Origin: Oscillospiraceae bacterium
GTDB taxonomy: Bacteria; Bacillota; Clostridia; Oscillospirales; Oscillospiraceae
DNA length: 39,545 nucleotides
Reading direction: 5' to 3'
Assembly (NCBI GenBank): GCA_017527825.1
Contig: JAFXPO010000038.1
Coordinates: 1-39,545, forward strand
Below, one piece after another: positions 33,289 through 39,545 of the stretch. The translations under genes and the position numbers were made by a program. The notes below the pieces were generated by a model. The model ran no database searches, was not told the origin of the DNA, and worked only from the letters and a program-made list of their open reading frames with translations. Position 1 is the stretch's first letter. Each line of letters begins with the position of its first letter.

Positions 33289-35283
33289 GTGGGCAAACGA
33301 ATCACAAAGCTGACGGAACCGAGCATGCGGCTGTACTTCATCTGCGCGGTGCTGTTTGTGCTGGCAACCTTCCTCAAGCCGATCCCGCGCATGGAGCTTG
33401 CGGTCATCGAGCTGCTGATCGTCGTGGCGCTCTATTACAGCTACCGCAAGACGGCGAAGAAGCGCCGCGACGCGATCCAGCGCTACATCGACGACGTGAC
33501 CGACGACATGACCACCGCCGACAAGGCGTCCATGCTCTCCGCGCCCATCGCCATGATGGTGTTTCGTCCCGACACGCGGGAGCTGCTGTGGAGCAACGCC
33601 AGCTTTCGCGCCCTCACCGGCGTGAAGGAGGATGTTTTCGAGAACCTCGTGGAGGACGCGCTGCCTTCGTTCTCCTACCAGTGGCTGCTGGAGGGGCGCA
33701 GCGAGGCGCCGGAGGCGGTGGTGGTGAACGACAAGCACTTCCGCGTCTTCGGCACGCTCACCCATCCCAACGGCGTGCGCCGGGGCACGATGCTCGCCAC
33801 GACCTACTGGTTCGACGTGACGGAGGAGGACGCCCTGCGCGCCGAGCGCGACCGCGGCCGCCCCGTCGTCGGCAAGATTATGGTGGACAACTACGACGAG
33901 CTGATGAAGGCGGGCACCGAGGCGAGCCGCTCCGCGCTGATGGCGCGGATCAACGAAAAGCTCAACGCCTGGTTCGTGGGCACGGAGGCGCTGTTCTGCC
34001 GCCTTGACCGCAACCAGTATCTGTTTGTGATCGCGCAGGAGAAGTATGACGAGCTGGCGCGGGGGAAGTTTTCCGTGCTGGACTCCGTGCGCGAGGTGGT
34101 CACCGAGGACGGCGTCGCCGCCACGCTCTCCGTGGGCGTGGGCAGGGACGTGCCGGACTTCGCGACGCTGTATCAGTACGCGTCGCTGTCCATCGAGATG
34201 GCGCTCTCCCGCGGCGGCGACCAGGTGGTCGTGCGCAACAGCCTTGACTTTGAGTTCTACGGCGGCAAGACGCAGGCGTCGGAAAAGCGCACCAAGGTCA
34301 AGTCCCGCGTCATGGCAAACGCGCTGGGCGAGCTGATCGCCGACGCGACGCAGGTGTTCGTCATGGGACACAAGCACGCGGACATGGACGCCGTGGGCGC
34401 GGCGGCGGGCGTCGCCTGCATCGCCCGCAAGAAGGGCAAAAAGGCGCAAATCGTCATCGACATGGAGGACAACGCCTCCCAGGCGGTGCTGGAGCGCCTC
34501 AAGGCGCTGCCGGAGTATCAGGACACGTTCATCAGCGGCAACGACGCCTTCATCATGGCGCGCTCCGGCGCGTTGCTGGTGGTGGTGGACACCAACCGCC
34601 CCGACTTCGTCGAATCCGAACCCCTGCTGGACGCGGTCAACCGCGTGGCGGTCATCGACCACCACCGCCGCGCCGCCAGCTACATCGAGTCCGCGGCGCT
34701 CAACTTCCACGAGCCGTACGCCTCCAGCGCGTCGGAGCTGGTGACGGAGCTGCTGCAATATCTGGTCGAGCCGGGCGACATCCTCCGCGCGGAGGCGGAG
34801 GCGCTGCTCGCGGGCATGGTGCTGGACACCAAGAACTTCACCCAGCGTACCGGCGGGCGCACCTTTGACGCCGCGGCGTACCTGCGCCGCGCGGGCGCGG
34901 ACACGGCGGACGTGCAGCGCCTGTTCCAGAGCAGACTGGAGGAGATGGTGGAGCGCTACAGCATCATCCGCCACGCGGAGATGTTCCACAGCGACATTGC
35001 CATCGCCGCGCTGGAGGAGGAGGTCGACCGCGTCACCGCCGCCAAGGCGACCGACGAGCTGCTGACGCTCCAAGGCGTGCGCGCGTCCTTCGTGCTGTTC
35101 AAAAAGGGCGACGGCGTGAACCTCTCCGCCCGCTCGCTGGGCGAGATCAACGTGCAGATCATCATGGAAAAGCTGGGCGGCGGCGGCAACTCCACCGCTG
35201 CGGGCGCGCAGGTGCCGCAGGGAAGCGTGGGCGCCGTGCGTGAGCAGCTGATAAACGCCATCAACGAATATCTGGAAGAATAA
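33289..35283 (+). CDS. gdpP: Cyclic-di-AMP phosphodiesterase GdpP (DHH/DHHA1, degenerate GGDEF)
   Basis: This encodes 664 residues from a GTG with AAAGGGGGC upstream. Two membrane helices (residues ~11-55) are followed by a PAS-like domain (~residues 75-185), a degenerate GGDEF domain whose active-site motif is lost (LDRNQYLFVIAQEKYDEL), and a DHH/DHHA1 phosphodiesterase. MGHKHADMDAVGAAAG (~residue 361) and VIDHHRR (~residue 456) hold the metal ligands, and GGGGNSTAAGA (~residue 630) is the DHHA1 motif. The enzyme hydrolyses c-di-AMP at the membrane and so affects potassium and osmotic balance and wall stress. The order gdpP-rplI-dnaB is as in B. subtilis yybT-rplI-dnaC. Confidence 0.96.
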   Translation: MGKRITKLTEPSMRLYFICAVLFVLATFLKPIPRMELAVIELLIVVALYYSYRKTAKKRRDAIQRYIDDVTDDMTTADKASMLSAPIAMMVFRPDTRELLWSNASFRALTGVKEDVFENLVEDALPSFSYQWLLEGRSEAPEAVVVNDKHFRVFGTLTHPNGVRRGTMLATTYWFDVTEEDALRAERDRGRPVVGKIMVDNYDELMKAGTEASRSALMARINEKLNAWFVGTEALFCRLDRNQYLFVIAQEKYDELARGKFSVLDSVREVVTEDGVAATLSVGVGRDVPDFATLYQYASLSIEMALSRGGDQVVVRNSLDFEFYGGKTQASEKRTKVKSRVMANALGELIADATQVFVMGHKHADMDAVGAAAGVACIARKKGKKAQIVIDMEDNASQAVLERLKALPEYQDTFISGNDAFIMARSGALLVVVDTNRPDFVESEPLLDAVNRVAVIDHHRRAASYIESAALNFHEPYASSASELVTELLQYLVEPGDILRAEAEALLAGMVLDTKNFTQRTGGRTFDAAAYLRRAGADTADVQRLFQSRLEEMVERYSIIRHAEMFHSDIAIAALEEEVDRVTAAKATDELLTLQGVRASFVLFKKGDGVNLSARSLGEINVQIIMEKLGGGGNSTAAGAQVPQGSVGAVREQLINAINEYLEE

Positions 35284-35309
35284 AACGATCAATAAAGGAG
35301 AGTATTACC

Positions 35310-35756
35310 ATGAAAGTCATTCTACAGCAGGACGTGAGAGGCAAGGGCAAGCGCGGCGAACTGATCGAGGCTGCCGAGGGCTACGCGCGCAACTATCTTC
35401 TGCCGCGCAAGCTGGCGATCCCCGCGACGCCGGACGCCATCAACACCATGAAGCTTCAGGACGCCGCCCGCCGCAAGGAGGAAGCGGCGAACCGCGCCGC
35501 CGCCGTGGCGACCGCGGACAAGCTGCGCGGCAAGACCGTCAAAATCTCCGCCAAGGGCGGCGCGGGCGGCAAGCTCTTCGGCGCCGTCACCGGCAAGGAG
35601 ATCGCCGAGGCGCTCAACGCGCAGCTTGGTGTGGAGGTCGCCAAACAGCAGGTCGTCTCCGACCCCATCAAGACCTTCGGCGCCCACGAGGTCAGGGCGA
35701 AGCTGGGCTACGAGGTCAGCGTGAATTTTTCGGTCGAGGTCGTCGAGGAAGCGTAA
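35310..35756 (+). CDS. rplI: 50S ribosomal protein L9
   Basis: This encodes 148 residues, the normal L9 length. The N-terminal rRNA-binding domain (MKVILQQDVRGKGKRGELIE, then GYARNYLLPRKLA) is joined by a long helix to the C-terminal domain (GGKLFGAVTGKEIAEALN). AAAGGAG lies upstream. It follows gdpP by 26 bp and precedes dnaB by 32 bp in the conserved operon. Confidence 0.98.
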   Translation: MKVILQQDVRGKGKRGELIEAAEGYARNYLLPRKLAIPATPDAINTMKLQDAARRKEEAANRAAAVATADKLRGKTVKISAKGGAGGKLFGAVTGKEIAEALNAQLGVEVAKQQVVSDPIKTFGAHEVRAKLGYEVSVNFSVEVVEEA

Positions 35757-35788
35757 GATGACCGGATTGTCAGGGAGGTGATTCCATC

Positions 35789-37159
35789 ATGCCCGCTATG
35801 GACGAGGAACTGTTATACCGCCAGATGCCGCACAGCCTGGAAGCGGAGCAGGCGGTGCTTGGTTCCATGCTCATCGACGCGAGCTGCATCAAGGACGTGA
35901 TGGAAAAGCTGCGCCCGGACGACTTTTACCTGCGGCAGAACCGGGAGATATTTGAGACCATCCAGTCCATGTTCCTCTACAGCCGCCCCATCGACGCGCT
36001 GACGGTGGTGGGCGAGATGCAGAAAAACGGCACCTATGACGACGCCGCTACCCGCGCCTACCTCGCCGAGCTGATGGAGGTCACGCCCACAAGCGCCAAC
36101 GTGCTGGAGTATGTCAGCATCGTGCTGGACAAGGCGCTGCTGCGCTCCGTTGCCGCCGCCGCAAGCGAGATCACCGCGCTGGTGCAGGACGGCTCCGGCG
36201 GCGCGGCAACGGTGCTGGAGTCGGCGGAGCAGAAGATTTACGCCATCCGCCGCGGCCGCAGCGCGCAGGATATGGAGCGCATCGGTCCCGTGCTGCAAAG
36301 CGTGCTGGACCGCATCGCCGAGCTGTCCGCCGCGGGCGGAGAGGCGCAGCCGGGGCTTCCCGTCGGCTTTTCCGCCATCGACGACAAAACCTCCGGCTTT
36401 GGGGACAGTGATCTGGTGCTGCTGGCGGCGCGTCCCGGCATGGGCAAGACCAGCCTTGCGCTGAACATCGCGCTCAACGTGGCGAAGTCCACCCGGAAGG
36501 CGGTCGCCGTCTTTTCCCTCGAAATGTCGAAGGAGCAGCTGGTCACGCGCGTTTTGTCCAACGAGGCGAAGGTCGACAGCCAGAAGCTGCTCACCGGCAA
36601 CCTCAGCGAGCGGGACTGGGACGCGATCTCCGAGGCGACCGTGGTGCTCAGCCCGCTGGATATCCGCATCGACGACAACCCGCTGCTGACGGTGGCGGAC
36701 ATGAACGCCAAGTGCCGGCGCATCGACAATCTGGCGCTGATCGTCGTTGACTACCTTCAACTCATGACCTCGGCGGGCGGCAAGAGCAACCGGAACGCGG
36801 AAAGCCGTCAGCAGATGGTCAGCGATATGTCGCGTATGCTCAAGATCATGGCGAAGGAGCTGAGCGTGCCGGTGCTGTGCCTCTCCCAGCTCTCCCGTGC
36901 CAACGAGAAGCGCGAGGACAAGCGCCCCATGCTCTCCGACCTCCGCGACTCCGGCGCCATCGAGCAGGACGCGGATATCGTCATGTTCATCTACCGTGAT
37001 GATTATTACAAAGAGGATTCAGAACGACGCAATATTGCGGAATGTATTATCGCCAAGAACCGACACGGCTCCACAGGCAAGGTCAACCTGAAGTGGTCGC
37101 CGCAGTTCACCACCTTTTCCACGCTGGAGCAGCGCTACGACGAGGACGAGGAATGGTAA
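35789..37159 (+). CDS. dnaB: Replicative DNA helicase DnaB
   Basis: This encodes 456 residues. The N-terminal domain (MPHSLEAEQAVLGSMLID) binds primase and neighbouring subunits, and the C-terminal RecA-like motor has Walker A LLAARPGMGKTSLALNIA, Walker B LIVVDYLQLM, and the LSQLSRANEKREDKRPMLSD and SGAIEQDADIVMFIYR motifs. It unwinds the replication fork as a hexamer. GGGAGGTGA lies upstream of the ATG at 35789. The gene overlaps tilS by seven bases. It is the homologue called DnaC in B. subtilis. Confidence 0.98.
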   Translation: MPAMDEELLYRQMPHSLEAEQAVLGSMLIDASCIKDVMEKLRPDDFYLRQNREIFETIQSMFLYSRPIDALTVVGEMQKNGTYDDAATRAYLAELMEVTPTSANVLEYVSIVLDKALLRSVAAAASEITALVQDGSGGAATVLESAEQKIYAIRRGRSAQDMERIGPVLQSVLDRIAELSAAGGEAQPGLPVGFSAIDDKTSGFGDSDLVLLAARPGMGKTSLALNIALNVAKSTRKAVAVFSLEMSKEQLVTRVLSNEAKVDSQKLLTGNLSERDWDAISEATVVLSPLDIRIDDNPLLTVADMNAKCRRIDNLALIVVDYLQLMTSAGGKSNRNAESRQQMVSDMSRMLKIMAKELSVPVLCLSQLSRANEKREDKRPMLSDLRDSGAIEQDADIVMFIYRDDYYKEDSERRNIAECIIAKNRHGSTGKVNLKWSPQFTTFSTLEQRYDEDEEW

Positions 37160-38124
37160 GGCTGGACGCGGCGGAGGCGCTGGCGAAGCGTCTGCTGCCG
37201 GAGGGCGTATTCGTGCTCGCGGCGGTGTCCGGCGGGGTGGACTCCATCTCGCTGCTGCACTGGCTGCACACGCGGGGCGTCCGCGTCGCGGCGGCGCACC
37301 TGCACCACGGGCTGCGGGGCGCGTCGGCGGACGGCGACGAGGCGTTTGTCAAGGATTTTTGCTTGACACGCGGCATCCCGTTTTACGTCGAGCACGCCGA
37401 CGTGGGCGCGTTGGCGGCGCGGCTGGGCGTGTCCACCGAGGAGGCGGGGCGCACGGCGCGTTATGACTTCTTATCCCGCACGGCGCGGGAGATCGGCGCG
37501 GATCGCGTCGCCACGGCGCATCATGCCGACGACAACGCCGAGACGCTGCTCTTCCAGCTCATCCGCGGCGCGCGCAGCGGGCTGGGCGGTATCGCGCCCC
37601 GGCGGGACATCTACATCCGCCCGTTTCTCGGCGTGACGCGCGCGCAGATCGAGGCGTATGCCGCCGAAAACGGTCTGGCGCACCGGCTGGATGAAATGAA
37701 TCTGGACGACGCATTCTCCCGCAACTACATCCGCCACGAGATCATGCCCCGGCTCGCGACGCTCAACAGCGCCGCGGCGGCGCACATCGCGGAGGCGGCG
37801 CAGACGCTGCGCGCGGAGGGCGAGTACCTGGACGCTCTCGCCGCCGACCGACTGGAATCGGGCGGCGCGCGGTACGGCGAGCGGCGCGTGACGGTACCCT
37901 GCAAGGTGCTCAACGACGCGCCGGAGGCGCTGCGCGGGCGCATGGTGCGGCTGCTGCTGGACGCGCTGCCGGTGGGGAAGCGGGATTTTTCGGCGCGGCA
38001 CTACGCCGCCATTGAGGACTTGTGCGAGAGCCGGTACGGCACCCATCTTGACCTGCCCCGCGGTGTGACCGCGGAGCGTCGGGGCGGCGTATTGGCACTA
38101 TGTGTAACAGAAACGAAAACATAA
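37153..38124 (+). CDS. tilS: tRNA(Ile)-lysidine synthase TilS, short form
   Basis: This encodes 323 residues. It joins lysine to C34 of the tRNA-Ile(CAU) precursor with ATP, changing its codon from AUG to AUA. The PP-loop is AAVSGGVDSISLLHWL, with AAHLHHGLRG and ATAHHADDNAETLLFQLIRG as the other family motifs, and a helical TilS domain follows. The usual C-terminal domain of longer TilS (B. subtilis has about 470 residues) is absent, as in short TilS of the Aquifex type. The ATG at 37153 lies inside the end of dnaB (seven-base overlap), with GAGGACGAGG upstream. It precedes hpt and ftsH as in many Firmicutes. Confidence 0.95.
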   Translation: MVRLDAAEALAKRLLPEGVFVLAAVSGGVDSISLLHWLHTRGVRVAAAHLHHGLRGASADGDEAFVKDFCLTRGIPFYVEHADVGALAARLGVSTEEAGRTARYDFLSRTAREIGADRVATAHHADDNAETLLFQLIRGARSGLGGIAPRRDIYIRPFLGVTRAQIEAYAAENGLAHRLDEMNLDDAFSRNYIRHEIMPRLATLNSAAAAHIAEAAQTLRAEGEYLDALAADRLESGGARYGERRVTVPCKVLNDAPEALRGRMVRLLLDALPVGKRDFSARHYAAIEDLCESRYGTHLDLPRGVTAERRGGVLALCVTETKT

Positions 38125-38147
38125 ACGCAACGGGAAGGGGAAAAGCT

Positions 38148-38708
38148 ATGGCAAAGAGCACAATGGATCAGGATTTGCTGAGGGTTCTGTACAGTGAGGA
38201 GCAGATCAGAACGCGCGTTCAGGAACTGGGCGACGAGCTGTTTGAGGCGTTCCGGGACAAAAACCCGCTGTTCGTCGGCGTGTTGAAGGGCTGCTTCCTT
38301 TTCATGGCGGATCTCGTCCGCGCCTGCCAGATCAAGAGCGAGGTGGAGTTCATTGCCGTCTCGTCCTACGGCAACGGCTACGAGAGCAGCGGCAACGTGC
38401 AGATCACCCGTGACCTGCAATACGACATCACCGGGCGCGATCTGATCGTGGTCGAGGACATTCTCGACTCCGGCAACACGCTCTATTTCCTCGCGCAGTA
38501 TTTTAAGACCAAGGGCGCGCGGAGCGTGACCATCGTGACGCTGCTGGATAAGCCTGAGCGCCGCGAGAAGCCCATCAAGGCGGATTACATCGGCTTCACC
38601 GCGCCCAACGAGTTCGTGGTGGGGTACGGGCTGGACTTCAAGCAGCAGTACCGCAATGTGCCCTACATCGGCGTGATGAAGCCGGAGATTTACGAAAACG
38701 ATGATTAA
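38148..38708 (+). CDS. hpt: Hypoxanthine phosphoribosyltransferase
   Basis: This encodes 186 residues. It converts hypoxanthine or guanine and PRPP to IMP or GMP in purine salvage. LFVGVLKGCFLFMADLVR is the N-terminal PRPP region, VEFIAVSSYGNGYESSG is the flexible loop, and LIVVEDILDSGNTLYFLAQY is the PRPP signature (acidic pair ED then DSGNT). The ATG at 38148 has AAGGGGA upstream. It lies between tilS and ftsH, a conserved order. Confidence 0.97.
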   Translation: MAKSTMDQDLLRVLYSEEQIRTRVQELGDELFEAFRDKNPLFVGVLKGCFLFMADLVRACQIKSEVEFIAVSSYGNGYESSGNVQITRDLQYDITGRDLIVVEDILDSGNTLYFLAQYFKTKGARSVTIVTLLDKPERREKPIKADYIGFTAPNEFVVGYGLDFKQQYRNVPYIGVMKPEIYENDD

Positions 38709-38723
38709 AGGAGGCGTTGCCGC

Positions 38724-39545
38724 TTGACGCAGCAGGAAAGACGCCCGAACCTGCTTTTATACCTTGTGCTGCTGCTCGCGGCGCTTGCGCTGCTGGGACG
38801 CTGGGTTCAGCCCCGGCAGGAGCAGCCGTCCTACGCTGAGATCCGGGAGCTGTTCGAGCAGGAGAAGGTGCGCTCCTTCACCGTGGCGGACACCGAGCTG
38901 ACGCTGCTGCTCCGCGACCCGGAGGCGGGCGGCAGCCGCACGGTGACGAAGGACCTCTATGACTTCGACCTCTTCTATGAGGATTTGAACGGTCTGGTGC
39001 AGGAGCAGTACGCCGCCGGCATTCTGGAGGATTACGACTACCACGCCAACCACTCGCCCAACTATCTCAGCATGCTGCTGCCCTATGTGGTGGCGATCAT
39101 CGGCATTTTTGCCATCTGGTATTTCCTGAGCATGCGTACCGCGGGCGGTGGCGGCGGGAACGCCATGGCGAAGTTCGGCACCGCCGCCGTGCGCAGCGCC
39201 AGGGACAATAAGCGTCCCACCACCTTTGACGACGTGGCGGGCGCGGATGAGGAAAAAGAGGAATTGCAGGAGATCGTGGACTTTCTCCGCGAGCCGCAGA
39301 AGTTCATCGACCTCGGCGCGCGCATTCCCAAGGGCGTGCTGCTGGTGGGGCCTCCCGGTACCGGTAAGACGCTGCTGGCACGCGCCGTCGCGGGTGAGGC
39401 GGGGGTGGAGTTCCTGTCCATTTCCGGCTCCGACTTTGTGGAGATGTACGTCGGCGTGGGCGCGAGCCGCGTCCGCGACCTCTTTGAACAGGCGAAGAAG
39501 GCGGCGCCCGCCATCGTCTTCATCGACGAGATCGACGCCGTCGGC
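38724..39545 (+). CDS. ftsH: ATP-dependent zinc metalloprotease FtsH (cut by window end)
   Basis: This is a partial gene of 274 codons running to the window edge with no stop. The start is a TTG at 38724, nine bases after AAAGGAGG. An N-terminal membrane helix ([19 protein letters not shown]), an outer domain and a second helix ([18 protein letters not shown]) precede the AAA module: [14 protein letters not shown], Walker [19 protein letters not shown], the pore-loop region [20 protein letters not shown], and Walker [12 protein letters not shown]. The zinc protease domain (HEAGH) lies beyond the window. FtsH degrades misfolded membrane proteins and short-lived regulators. Confidence 0.96.
   Translation, partial: MTQQERRPNLLLYLVLLLAALALLGRWVQPRQEQPSYAEIRELFEQEKVRSFTVADTELTLLLRDPEAGGSRTVTKDLYDFDLFYEDLNGLVQEQYAAGILEDYDYHANHSPNYLSMLLPYVVAIIGIFAIWYFLSMRTAGGGGGNAMAKFGTAAVRSARDNKRPTTFDDVAGADEEKEELQEIVDFLREPQKFIDLGARIPKGVLLVGPPGTGKTLLARAVAGEAGVEFLSISGSDFVEMYVGVGASRVRDLFEQAKKAAPAIVFIDEIDAVG

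Noticed and set aside
33231..34007. Frame opening upstream of gdpP on the plus strand
   Set aside because: It is an out-of-frame shadow of gdpP with Arg/Gly-rich composition; the gdpP frame has all the family motifs.
33253..35283. TTG at 33253 as the gdpP start
   Set aside because: It lies about four bases after the predicted transcription start with no ribosome site, whereas the GTG at 33289 has AAAGGGGGC at good spacing.
35385..35760. Frameshift or fusion at the dnaB-tilS and other gene overlaps
   Set aside because: The overlaps (dnaB-tilS seven bases, several ATGA) are normal translational coupling; both products of each pair are full length.

Overview
The window reads as chromosomal DNA from a GC-rich member of the Clostridia, most likely an Oscillospiraceae-type gut anaerobe. 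The signs are strong AGGAGG ribosome sites with ATG, GTG and TTG starts, sigma-A promoters, S-layer homology (SLH) domains, a SigI/RsgI pair, RNase J, and the Firmicutes order gdpP-rplI-dnaB followed by tilS-hpt-ftsH. I found no rRNA, tRNA, CRISPR array, insertion sequence or prophage gene. The organism call is inference from gene content.

Region 1 (1-10.4 kb) is a cell-surface operon: a 2432-residue modular secreted protein (glycine-rich beta-helix repeats, six Ig-like Big_2 domains, four copies of a ~100-residue module), a 288-residue secreted protein that shares its C-terminal domain, and an SLH-anchored protein. Region 2 (10.4-11.5 kb) is a gene graveyard: a frameshifted and internally deleted GH94 (cellobiose-phosphorylase-like) remnant followed by the last codons of a second SLH gene.

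Region 3 (11.5-16.7 kb) holds a DEDDh exonuclease, a glycosyltransferase-like gene on a consensus promoter that would give a nearly leaderless mRNA, a small Gly/Ser/Arg-repeat protein, and a minus-strand operon (THUMP methyltransferase, YegS/DagK lipid kinase, Fe-S aldo-keto reductase). Region 4 (16.7-18.7 kb) is the most unusual part: an XRE DNA-binding domain fused to a membrane NfeD protein, followed with one-base overlap by its SPFH/stomatin partner. A 16-bp inverted repeat lies just after its promoter, and an internal ribosome site could yield free NfeD.

Region 5 (18.7-24.7 kb) has a lone short flagellin, an RlmI-like methyltransferase with a DUF2461 gene, gapA, a histidine kinase that has lost its phosphoacceptor His, and mnmA. 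Tandem Spo0A-box-like sites lie between gapA and the kinase. Region 6 (24.7-31.3 kb) has a DapF-fold racemase/epimerase-like gene, sigI-rsgI (RsgI with a 21-bp tandem-repeat tail), a DUF362 protein with an SLH-bearing S41 protease, and rsmI divergent from them.

Region 7 (31.3-39.5 kb) is housekeeping: rnj with a structured upstream region, then divergently gdpP (c-di-AMP phosphodiesterase), rplI, dnaB, tilS, hpt and an ftsH cut by the window end. Convergent pairs share bidirectional terminators, and in two of them the upstream gene's stop codon sits in the hairpin loop.
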